DNA from: JAENVU01 sp963765075
GTDB taxonomy: Bacteria; Actinomycetota; Acidimicrobiia; IMCC26256; JAENVU01
Assembly: GCA_963765075.1 (NCBI GenBank)
Contig: CAVXVA010000007.1
Span: 1 to 64,000 of the forward strand
Reading direction: 5' to 3'
DNA length: 64,000 bases
The notes under the pieces are model-generated. The model saw nothing but the letters and a program-made list of their open reading frames with translations. It was not told where the DNA came from and ran no database searches. Position 1 is the first letter of the stretch; each line of letters starts with the position of its first letter. A program made the position numbers and the translations under genes. This document shows positions 1 through 7,810 of this stretch, piece by piece.

Positions 1-12
1 AACTATAACGGT
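1..12 (+). rRNA. rrl: 23S rRNA, 5' exon end (partial)
   Basis: The first twelve bases, AACTATAACGGT, are the 3' strand of helix 69 of 23S rRNA, ending at U1923 in E. coli numbering. The rest of the 5' exon lies outside the window. The exon resumes at 764 with CCTAAGG, so the mature rRNA would read through as the universally conserved helix 69/71 sequence. Confidence 0.9.
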
Positions 13-763
13 CAACAGATTAGGGCCGTTACAAAACCTGGCTATATGCTGGAAACTCCGAGTATCTGGCGGTACTCGTTCGTGGTCACACCCTCGTGAG
101 AGGTTGTGACCGTGGACGAGTGAAAATCCGACCAGTGCGGACAATCAGCAGGAAACTGCAAGGTCACCGCTCGAACTCGATCCACACTGGGTGGTTGGCT
201 TCGTCAACGGCGAAGGCTGTCTCGGTCTCCGTCCATCGGAACCGATGGTGCGAAGTACCCGAGGATGGCAACTGCAACCCGTCTTCCATGTCTACCAACA
301 TGTGCTGTATCGAGATGTGCTCGAAGAATTGATCACTGTCTTCGGACTCGGCCGGCTTCGGCCAAAGGGTCCGAACAGCAGAGTGTTGACGTACGCCGTC
401 GACTCGCTGCGCGATCTCGAGGCGAACATTCTGCCCTTCTTCGAGCGCTATCCACTTCGGATCAAAGGAGCTGACTTCGAACGCTTCGCCACCATTGTGA
501 GGGCGATGCGGAGGAAGGAGCACCTGGAACCCGATGGATTCGAGCGTCTCGTGCGTATCGCCTATTCCATGAACGAGAATGGGAAGCAACGATCGCGCAC
601 GATCGACGAAATACTTGCAGGATCCTCAGAGACTGCACGCCAGGCACCTCGGAACAACGTCAGTTCCGATCGGTGAAGATACAGTCCGACCCTCATGGCG
701 ACATGAGGAGTCAGGCAGAAATGACCTGACCCCGCAGACGAGAGTCTTCGGAGTAACAATGAG
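13..763 (+). ncRNA. group I intron in 23S rRNA (site L1923)
   Basis: This 751-nt insert splits the conserved 23S sequence between U1923 and C1924. The splice-site pairings can be read directly. P1 pairs exon bases 7-12 (AACGGU) with 25-30 (GCCGUU), leaving the expected U-G wobble at the splice site. P10 pairs 20-24 (UUAGG) with the 3' exon start 764-768 (CCUAA), and the last intron base is G763. Core element R lies at 625-639 and S at 676-687 (AAGAUACAGUCC). P7 pairs GACUG (631-635) with CAGUC (682-686). P8 is a 7-bp hairpin, 649-655 with 663-669. A hairpin with a GCGA tetraloop (691-697/702-708) and another stem (710-715/725-730) fit P9-type elements. It carries the homing endonuclease ORF at 191-676. 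The subgroup is not assigned. Confidence 0.93.
191..676 (+). CDS. LAGLIDADG homing endonuclease, I-CeuI-like
   Basis: Intron-encoded protein of about 161 residues from the GTG at 191. It has one LAGLIDADG-type motif (VVGFVNGEG, residues 1-9), then a region resembling I-CeuI: a PxFxVxQHV strand, a GxGRxRxKxxN turn and a LEExxxPFxExY-like segment. Single-motif members act as homodimers that cut the intronless rRNA gene, so the expected target is the 23S helix 69/71 junction. The motif starts at the annotated GTG, and the codons immediately before it (Asp-Pro-His-Trp) look like family sequence. The reading frame is open back to 110 but contains no standard start, so translation may begin at a non-standard codon or the protein may be clipped. 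The 3' end overlaps the intron core: the R element lies inside the ORF and the stop codon touches S. This context (same rRNA site, same family) makes the call strong; activity is inferred. Confidence 0.88.
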   Translation: MVGFVNGEGCLGLRPSEPMVRSTRGWQLQPVFHVYQHVLYRDVLEELITVFGLGRLRPKGPNSRVLTYAVDSLRDLEANILPFFERYPLRIKGADFERFATIVRAMRRKEHLEPDGFERLVRIAYSMNENGKQRSRTIDEILAGSSETARQAPRNNVSSDR

Positions 764-1741
<978 letters not shown>

Positions 1742-1794
1742 TTGTTGTTCGTGCTCGCTATGGAGTCCTCAAGGGACACCCACAATTTCATAGG

Positions 1795-1912
1795 TTTCCG
1801 GTGGCTATAGCGGCGGGGAAACACCCGTTCCCATTCCGAACACGGCAGTGAAGACCGCCCGCGCCGATGGTACTTGGGGGGGAGCCCCCTGGGAGAGTAG
1901 GTCGCCGCCGGG
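1795..1912 (+). rRNA. rrf: 5S rRNA
   Basis: About 118 nt with the typical actinobacterial 5S pattern. The terminal arm TTTCCGGTGG at the 5' end pairs with the CCGCCGGGA end. The internal blocks CCCGTTCCCATTCCGAACACGG and GGGAGAGTAGGTCGCCGCC are both present. It follows 23S by about 50 nt, as expected in an rrn operon. The ends are set by the terminal helix. Confidence 0.95.
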
Positions 1913-1920
1913 ATTTCTCT

Positions 1921-1959
1921 CAGAAGCTGGGGGGCGTATTGTTCGCCTCCCAGCTTCTG
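1921..1959 (+). terminator. rrn operon terminator hairpin
   Basis: A 15-bp stem (1921-1935 with 1945-1959, one G-U pair) with a 9-nt loop starts 8 nt after the 5S end. There is no clear U-tract after it, which is common for strong hairpins in high-GC actinobacteria. It separates the rRNA operon from the TPR protein gene downstream. Confidence 0.85.
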
Positions 1960-2007
1960 TATGTCCCGACTGTTCGAGGGCTGCGGCCCGTTTCTGAGGT
2001 GTTTGGC

Positions 2008-3312
2008 ATGGATCGGCGTTCGAGTGGTGGCGGCGACAAGCCGCGCGGATCGGGTGCCGGCCGTGGCCGACCCGGAGGTTCCTCCGGTCGACCTTCGAGT
2101 GGATCCGGACGCGGCGGGAGCTCGTCGGGACGGCCGAGCAACTCATCGGGTCGCCCGAGTAGCAGTTCGGGACGGCCGAGCAGCGGTGGTGCAGGGCGTT
2201 CGGGGAGCAGTGCCGGACGTCCGAACCCGGGCTCGGGACGTCCGGGAGGGTCGGGCGACCAATCGCGGGGGACCTCCAGTGGCCGTCCGTCAAGCGGTGG
2301 CGGGAGATCTGCCGGGTCGGGTCGGCCGACCAGTGGTGGAACCGGTCGCGGTGCTCGCAGTGCAGATCGAGGGACGGGTCGCGGTCGTGATGACGGGCCG
2401 CGTGGGACAGGTCGGGGTCGTGATGACGGGCCGCGTGGGACAGGTCGGGGTCGTGATGACGGGCCGCGTGGGGGCACGATCGGAACGTCGCGTCGGCGCA
2501 AGCCCGCGCCGGCGGCTCCGGAGTTCCGTGATACCGGCAGCAAGAAAGCCAAGCCGGCACGGGGTGAGCCGGCGCCGCTCCGGGTGGTGCGGGGCAAAGG
2601 CAAGCCGGCACCGGCGAACGCACGAGGGAGCGCCAAGCCTGCGGGAACGACGAAGGAGCCTTCGGGTGGCCGACGGCGTCGGCCGAAGGGCCCGATGTCG
2701 GTGCGCGACGAGATTCTGCGCCACGGCGGAGCCCGGGGTGACCGTTGGTATCAGGCGGTCGCCCAAGCGTCGGAAGCCTTTGCCGAAGACCGTGAGCGCG
2801 ATGCCATCCGCATCCTGCGCCCGGTCCAGAAGGCACTTCCCGGTGCCCCGTCGGTTCGTGAACTGCTGGGGTTGTCGCTCTACCGGGCTGGCCAGTACAA
2901 GGCCGCGGCCGAAGAACTCGACGTCTATGCCCGACTCAGCCACGAGGTCAATCAGCACCCGGTCCTGATGGACTGCGCGCGTGCGCTCGGAGATCACGAT
3001 CGAGTCAAGGAACTCTGGACCGAGCTGGCGGAGATCTCGCCGTCGTCGGAACTCGTCACCGAGGGCCGCATCGTGCTGGCCGGATCACTGGCCGATCAGG
3101 ATCGCCTCGGCGAGGCTGTCGCCATGCTCGGTCGTCGGGCCTCGGGCACGGTCAAGCGGATTCAACCGCACCATGTGCGGCTCTGGTACGCGCTGGCCGA
3201 CCTCGAGGAACGAGCCGGCAACCTGCCCCGGGCGCGCATGCTGTTCGATCGCATCCGTCGGCATGACGCGTCGTTCGCGGATGTCGCGGAGCGCCTCGCC
3301 GCCCTCGGGTAG
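2008..3312 (+). CDS. TPR protein with Gly/Ser/Arg-rich N-terminal region
   Basis: 434 residues from the ATG at 2008, the first start after the rrn terminator. Residues 1 to about 230 are low complexity and strongly basic (SGRPSSGSG-like units, then three exact copies of an 11-residue unit GTGRGRDDGPR at 122-154). Such a region is expected to be disordered and may bind nucleic acid; this is inference. From about residue 230 onward the sequence becomes helical and TPR-like, with Ala/Leu-rich helix pairs (for example LLGLSLYRAGQYKAAAEEL) repeated to the C-terminus. There is no signal peptide or membrane segment. TPR proteins mediate protein-protein contacts; a specific role cannot be assigned. 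It lies 45 nt upstream of the phosphoramidate-type operon, in the same direction. Confidence 0.8.
   Translation: MDRRSSGGGDKPRGSGAGRGRPGGSSGRPSSGSGRGGSSSGRPSNSSGRPSSSSGRPSSGGAGRSGSSAGRPNPGSGRPGGSGDQSRGTSSGRPSSGGGRSAGSGRPTSGGTGRGARSADRGTGRGRDDGPRGTGRGRDDGPRGTGRGRDDGPRGGTIGTSRRRKPAPAAPEFRDTGSKKAKPARGEPAPLRVVRGKGKPAPANARGSAKPAGTTKEPSGGRRRRPKGPMSVRDEILRHGGARGDRWYQAVAQASEAFAEDRERDAIRILRPVQKALPGAPSVRELLGLSLYRAGQYKAAAEELDVYARLSHEVNQHPVLMDCARALGDHDRVKELWTELAEISPSSELVTEGRIVLAGSLADQDRLGEAVAMLGRRASGTVKRIQPHHVRLWYALADLEERAGNLPRARMLFDRIRRHDASFADVAERLAALG
2371..2469 (+). repeat. three tandem 33-bp units inside the TPR protein gene
   Basis: Three 33-bp copies (2371-2403, 2404-2436, 2437-2469) encode GTGRGRDDGPR three times. 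Copies 2 and 3 are identical; copy 1 differs at two synonymous sites. In-frame tandem units of this kind can change copy number by slippage. Confidence 0.95.
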
Positions 3313-3320
3313 CCACGCAA

Positions 3321-3347
3321 TTGCCTGCGACCCCACTCCGGTAGGAT
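3321..3347 (+). promoter_or_regulatory. candidate promoter for a near-leaderless transcript
   Basis: TTGCCT (3321-3326) and TAGGAT (3342-3347) resemble -35 and -10 boxes with a 15-bp spacer, shorter than ideal. The -10 box ends 10 nt before the ATG at 3358, so the transcript would have almost no leader, a common arrangement in actinobacteria. Pattern match only. Confidence 0.4.
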
Positions 3348-3357
3348 TTCCGGCTTC

Positions 3358-6300
3358 ATGCAGCCCGGGTCCGCTCACGTCGTGATCCTCGGAGCCGGTC
3401 GGTCGGTCCGAGGGGGTGTGGCCTCGGCGATGGTCGACATCGACGAGCGCGGTCGGGTCATGGATTGGCTGCTCGATGCCTTCGCGATCTTGGGTGAACC
3501 TGACATCTCCTTCGTCGGTGGTTTCAAAGCGGACGACGTCGTCGAGCGGTACCCACAGGTCAGCGTCGTCTTCAACCGGGCTTGGGCCGACACCGGACCG
3601 GTGGAGTCGCTCCGGTCGGTGCCGATCGACCCACTCCGGTCTACCTACGTCTGTTACGCCGACGTGGTGTTCCGGCGGGCCGCGGTCGAAGCAGTCGCCG
3701 CCGCGGGATCCGGAATCGCGATCGCGGTCGACTCCACCTGGCGCAGTCGCTACGACGGCCGGGGGCCCGCGGGGCTGGCCCGAGCGGAGAAGGTCCGCAT
3801 CGGCGCCGGCCGGGTCCTCGGAATCGGGACCGAGGTCGAGGTCGACCAAGCCGATGCCGAGTTTGCCGGGCTCCTCCGGCTCTCGCCCGTGGCGATGGTC
3901 GCGGCGATGCGGATCATCGAGAGCGGGGTGCTCGGTCCGGCGGCCGGGCTTCCAGCCTTGATCGACGCAGTGCGCCGGGCCGAAATCGACGTTCACGCGG
4001 TCGACCTGCAGGGGGACTGGGCCGAGCTCGATGCGCCCCAGGACCTCGCCCGGTTCGTCCTCGGAACCAAGGCGGAGTCGCTGGACCGACTGCGCCGCAT
4101 GGATCACGGCGCAACCATCGGCGCGTCGGTGTCGTTCACCCGCGCCCGCTGGGCGAGCGATCGTGCCGATGTGATCGACGAGGTACTTCGTGACCTGCCG
4201 TTTCCCGCGTTGATCGTCCGGAGCAGTGCGCTGAGCGAGGATGGCTGGTCGGCCTCGGGTGCGGGGCGCTACGACAGCATCGCGAACGTCGCTCCGGAAG
4301 CGGAGCCGCTGGCTCGCGCCGTCGAGGACGTGTTCGCCTCCTACGGGCTCGGTGCCGATGGTGACCAAGTCCTGGTTCAGGAGATGCTGCGAGATGTGGC
4401 GATGAGTGGTGTCGTCATGACTCGCACCCATGCGCTCGGCGCGCCGTACTACGTCGTCAACTTCGACGACGCGACCAACCGGACCGACGTGGTGACGGGT
4501 GGTGGCGACGCCCGCACGATCGTGTGTCTACGCGAAGCGTCGGAGGTGAGTGGGCTCCCCGATGGTGTCGCGCCGGTGCTCAGTGCGGTGCAGAAGATCG
4601 AACGGCTCGTGGGCCATGACTCACTCGACGTCGAGTTTGCGGTGACCGCTGGCGGCGAGGTCCACATTCTGCAGGTGCGGCCCATCGCGATGTCGGATCT
4701 CGCCGTGCCGATCGACGATGAACGGGTTCGCAACGCGGTGAAGGCCGCCCAACGGTTCGTGCGGGCACGAGTCGAGCCGATTCCTTCACTCGTCGGTCGC
4801 ACGACCCGCTACAGCGTGATGGCCGACTGGAATCCGGCCGAGATCATCGGGACGACGCCGCGGGCGTTGGCCGCGTCGCTCTACCGGTACGTCATCACCG
4901 ATGAGGCGTGGGCCCGTCAGCGTGCGGAGTACGGCTACCGCGACGTACGGCCGTGTCCGTTGCTGGTCGACATCGCCGGCCATCCCTTCGTCGACGTGCG
5001 GGCGTGTTTCAACTCGTTCGTGCCGGCGAGCGTGAGCGACGACCTCGCATCTCGTCTGGTCGAGTTCCAGATCGCGGAACTCGCGGCCCATCCTCAGTGG
5101 CACGACAAGGTCGAGTTCGAGGTCCTGGCGACGTGTCTGGCCCCGGGGTTCGACACCTACGGTGACCGGCTGCGGGGGGCGGGCTTCTCCGCAGCCGACG
5201 TCCAGGAGTTGCGCGCGGGCCTGCACTCGATCACGGTCGCCGCGCTGACCCGCCTGCCCGACGACCTGGCGCGGCTCGAGTCGCTCCGGCAGCGATTCCG
5301 AGTCGCGGTCCCATCTGCGATCCCGCCACTCACTCGCGCGGCGTACCTCCTCGATGACGTCCGCGCCGAGGCGACTGTGCTCTTTGCGCACCTGGCGCGC
5401 GCGGCATTCGTCGCGACCAGCGTGCTGCGCGGGCTGGTGGCGATCGGCGCGGTGAGCGCGGCGCGAGTCGACGAGTTCCTGGCCACGACCGAGACGGTCT
5501 TCGGCCGACTCCGCGCCGATGCCGCCATGGTGCGTACCGGTGCGTTGGCGTGGGACGATTTCGTCGCTGAGTACGGTCACCTACGCCCCGGCACCTACGA
5601 CATCACGTCGCCGCGGTACCGCGCGGCGGCGGAGGAATACCTCCGACCCTTGGTCGACCAGGAACCCGACCCGGACTCATCGTCGCCATTCCGGTGGACC
5701 GTGGCCGAGGGCGGCGCGATCTCCGAGGCGCTGACCGACCTCGGACTGGCGGGCGATGTCGATGCACTCGACGAGTTCATCCGGGGGGCGATCGCGGGAC
5801 GAGAGGCCGGGAAGTTCGTGTTCACCCGGCCGCTGTCCGAAGCGATCGAAGCGATCGCAGAGTTCGGTGTCACGGTGGGGCTCGACCGGTCCGATCTCGC
5901 CAACATCAGGATCGGTGATCTGTTGGCGGCACGAGATGCCCCGCCCGATGCCGGAGCCCAGTTGCACGACCGGGCCGCCGAGGGGGCCGACATCTACCTG
6001 GTCACCCAAGGCGTCGCCCTCCCGGGTCAGATCGCCGATTCCACCGATCTGGTGTGGTTCGAACAGGTCGCTGCCGAACCGAACTTCGTGACCGCGTCTG
6101 CGGTCGAAGCGCGCGTGGTGATCGGTGCCGGCGCGACCGATGTCGACGTCGAGGGTGCCATCGTGCTCATTCCCAGCGCCGACCCCGGCTACGACTGGTT
6201 GCTCGCGCGCGACATCGCCGGCCTGATCACGATGTTCGGCGGCGCCAACTCGCATATGGCTGTTCGCGCCGCCGAGTGTGGTCTGCCCGCCGCGATCGGA

Positions 6301-6387
6301 GTGGGCGAGGTTCGCTACGAAGGTCTGGCGCGCGCTGGAGTGCTGCGCCTCGACTGCGGCGCTCGTGCGATCACGGTCGTACGGTGA
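3358..6387 (+). CDS. glutamine-kinase-like PEP synthase homologue fused to a nucleotidyltransferase-like domain
   Basis: 1009 residues. Residues 1 to about 245 look like a sugar-nucleotidyltransferase fold (VVILGAGRSVRGG start), but the usual GxG-TR...PK signature is degraded, with no Pro-Lys. Residues of about 280-442 are the PEP-synthase/PPDK-type ATP-grasp domain (RSSALSED; QEMLRDVAMSG; HILQVRPI). A long helical middle follows, then the swivelling phosphohistidine domain with GGANSHMAVRA, catalytic His966. Known family member: Campylobacter Cj1418, which uses ATP to phosphorylate the amide nitrogen of L-glutamine, the first step to cytidine diphosphoramidate. The next two genes match Cj1417 and Cj1416 in order, which supports this role over plain pyruvate dikinase activity. 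Its TGA overlaps the GTG of the next gene. The N-terminal fusion is unusual. The function is inferred from family plus synteny. Confidence 0.72.
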   Translation: MQPGSAHVVILGAGRSVRGGVASAMVDIDERGRVMDWLLDAFAILGEPDISFVGGFKADDVVERYPQVSVVFNRAWADTGPVESLRSVPIDPLRSTYVCYADVVFRRAAVEAVAAAGSGIAIAVDSTWRSRYDGRGPAGLARAEKVRIGAGRVLGIGTEVEVDQADAEFAGLLRLSPVAMVAAMRIIESGVLGPAAGLPALIDAVRRAEIDVHAVDLQGDWAELDAPQDLARFVLGTKAESLDRLRRMDHGATIGASVSFTRARWASDRADVIDEVLRDLPFPALIVRSSALSEDGWSASGAGRYDSIANVAPEAEPLARAVEDVFASYGLGADGDQVLVQEMLRDVAMSGVVMTRTHALGAPYYVVNFDDATNRTDVVTGGGDARTIVCLREASEVSGLPDGVAPVLSAVQKIERLVGHDSLDVEFAVTAGGEVHILQVRPIAMSDLAVPIDDERVRNAVKAAQRFVRARVEPIPSLVGRTTRYSVMADWNPAEIIGTTPRALAASLYRYVITDEAWARQRAEYGYRDVRPCPLLVDIAGHPFVDVRACFNSFVPASVSDDLASRLVEFQIAELAAHPQWHDKVEFEVLATCLAPGFDTYGDRLRGAGFSAADVQELRAGLHSITVAALTRLPDDLARLESLRQRFRVAVPSAIPPLTRAAYLLDDVRAEATVLFAHLARAAFVATSVLRGLVAIGAVSAARVDEFLATTETVFGRLRADAAMVRTGALAWDDFVAEYGHLRPGTYDITSPRYRAAAEEYLRPLVDQEPDPDSSSPFRWTVAEGGAISEALTDLGLAGDVDALDEFIRGAIAGREAGKFVFTRPLSEAIEAIAEFGVTVGLDRSDLANIRIGDLLAARDAPPDAGAQLHDRAAEGADIYLVTQGVALPGQIADSTDLVWFEQVAAEPNFVTASAVEARVVIGAGATDVDVEGAIVLIPSADPGYDWLLARDIAGLITMFGGANSHMAVRAAECGLPAAIGVGEVRYEGLARAGVLRLDCGARAITVVR

Positions 6388-7022
6388 CCGGCGTGCGGAT
6401 CGGGCTCACCCAGCGTGTGGAACATCTGCCCGAGCGGGGCGAGCGCCGCGACGCGCTCGATCAGGCCTGGCTGCCGTGGATCACCGCCGGCGGAGATTTC
6501 GCGGTGCCGATTCCGAACTGTCTTCCCGATGTCGAGGGGTTCATTCGAGAGTTCGAGTTGGGTGCGTTCGTGCTCACGGGCGGGAACGACCTGGCCCATC
6601 TGCCGGACGCCGCGAACCCTGCGCCCGAACGCGACGCGACCGAAGCCGCGATCCTGGACTACGCGACGCGCACCGGTCGCCCGGTTCTGGCCGTCTGTCG
6701 GGGCATGCAGATGTTGGTGGTCCACTCCGGTGGCCGGTTGGTACCGATCGGCGGTCATGTCGGCGTCGCGCACGCGCTGGAGAAGCAGGCGTCGCCCTGG
6801 CCGCTGCGAAACGGGCCCGTGAACTCGTTTCACGACTGGGGTGTGGGGCCCGACGGCGTCGGCCCGATCCTGGAGGTGCTCGCGACCGCCCCCGACGGAA
6901 CCATCGAAGCCGTCGCCCATCGCACGTTGCCCCAGGTGGGCATCATGTGGCATCCCGAACGAGCCGAGCCGGATCCGATGGATCGGGAATTGCTCCGGAC
7001 TCTCATCGCGAAGGCCCGCTGA
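6384..7022 (+). CDS. class I glutamine amidotransferase, probable gamma-glutamyl-CDP-amidate hydrolase
   Basis: 212 residues, peptidase C26-type glutamine amidotransferase. The catalytic triad is visible: Cys105 in VLAVCRGMQ, His190 and Glu192 in MWHPE. It also has the LTGGNDL loop near residues 64-70 typical of gamma-glutamyl hydrolases. Campylobacter Cj1417 of this family cleaves CDP-L-glutamine to cytidine diphosphoramidate and glutamate, and the position between a glutamine-kinase-like gene and a cytidylyltransferase matches that pathway. The GTG start at 6384 overlaps the stop of the gene before it (GTGA); an in-frame GTG at 6393 is an alternative. Its stop overlaps the ATG of the next gene. 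A role as a generic gamma-glutamyl-GABA hydrolase is possible but fits the context less well. Confidence 0.75.
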   Translation: MTGVRIGLTQRVEHLPERGERRDALDQAWLPWITAGGDFAVPIPNCLPDVEGFIREFELGAFVLTGGNDLAHLPDAANPAPERDATEAAILDYATRTGRPVLAVCRGMQMLVVHSGGRLVPIGGHVGVAHALEKQASPWPLRNGPVNSFHDWGVGPDGVGPILEVLATAPDGTIEAVAHRTLPQVGIMWHPERAEPDPMDRELLRTLIAKAR

Positions 7023-7810
7023 TGCGCGCCGTGATTCTGGCCGCAGGTGAAGGGACGCGACTCCGACCGTTGACGAACGATCGCCCGAAGTGTCTGGTCG
7101 AGTTGGCCGGTCGGCCGCTCCTGGCCTGGCAACTCGACGCACTGGCCGATGCCGGCATCGCGGACGTGACGATCGTGACCGGATATCGGGCCGACCAGAT
7201 CACGGTCGGCACCCGCCGGGTCCACAACGACCGGTACGACGACACCAACATGGTGGCGAGTCTGATGTGCGCACGCGAGGTGTTCGACGGCACCGACGAC
7301 GTGCTGGTGGCCTACGGCGACATCGTCTACGAGCCCCGGCTCGTGACCGCCTTGATCGAGAGTGACGCGCAGGTGGGCGTGCTCGTCGATCGCGCGTGGC
7401 GGTCGTTGTGGGAGTTGCGCATGGACGATCCGCTCAGCGACGCCGAGACGTTGCGGGTCGATGCCGGCGGCCGGCTACGCGAACTCGGTCGTCCGCCGAC
7501 CAGCTACGACGACATCGAGGGCCAGTACGTAGGGCTGATCCGGGTGAGTGCAGCGCGGGCGCCGGAGTGGCCGCGTCGATTCGATTCCCTCGATCCGGCC
7601 GGCTCGTACGAAGGGCGCGATCGGGACCATATGTTCATGACGGCGTTCGTCCAGCTCCTCATCGACGACGGCGTACCGGTCGATGCCGTCATGGTCGACG
7701 GCGGGTGGCTGGAAGTCGACACGTGCGAGGATCTCGACATGTACCGCCAACTCCATGCGTCGGGCGCGCTCGACCGTCACGTCCGCGTCGGACCGGACGC
7801 GGCGTCATGA
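7022..7810 (+). CDS. nucleotidyltransferase, probable CTP:phosphoglutamine cytidylyltransferase
   Basis: 262 residues with an intact nucleotidyltransferase signature at the N-terminus (ILAAGEGTRLRPLT, then RPKCLVEL), a metal-binding YGDIVYEP near residue 100, and a C-terminal WLEVDTCEDL motif typical of the LicC/choline-phosphate cytidylyltransferase branch. Campylobacter Cj1416 in this branch joins CTP and L-glutamine phosphate to give CDP-L-glutamine. It is translationally coupled (TGATG) to the amidotransferase and (ATGA) to the next gene. Without the neighbours, a phosphocholine or sugar-1-phosphate substrate would be equally likely. Confidence 0.75.
   Translation: MRAVILAAGEGTRLRPLTNDRPKCLVELAGRPLLAWQLDALADAGIADVTIVTGYRADQITVGTRRVHNDRYDDTNMVASLMCAREVFDGTDDVLVAYGDIVYEPRLVTALIESDAQVGVLVDRAWRSLWELRMDDPLSDAETLRVDAGGRLRELGRPPTSYDDIEGQYVGLIRVSAARAPEWPRRFDSLDPAGSYEGRDRDHMFMTAFVQLLIDDGVPVDAVMVDGGWLEVDTCEDLDMYRQLHASGALDRHVRVGPDAAS

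Noticed and set aside
164..589. Open frame antisense to the intron endonuclease
   Set aside because: It mirrors a well-supported LAGLIDADG gene and overlaps the intron core; no family features.
2371..2469. CRISPR-like repeats
   Set aside because: Units are directly adjacent, in frame, and encode a peptide repeat; there are no spacers.
2008..2840. Long Pro/Arg/His-rich open frames on the opposite strand of the TPR gene (for example 1805-2836)
   Set aside because: Low-complexity mirror of the Gly/Ser/Arg coding region; high GC removes stop codons. No recognisable domain.
3358..6387. Phosphonate pathway
   Set aside because: No PEP mutase, phosphonopyruvate decarboxylase or phosphonate-specific cytidylyltransferase partner is present; the PEP-synthase-like protein phosphorylates rather than forms C-P bonds in known relatives.
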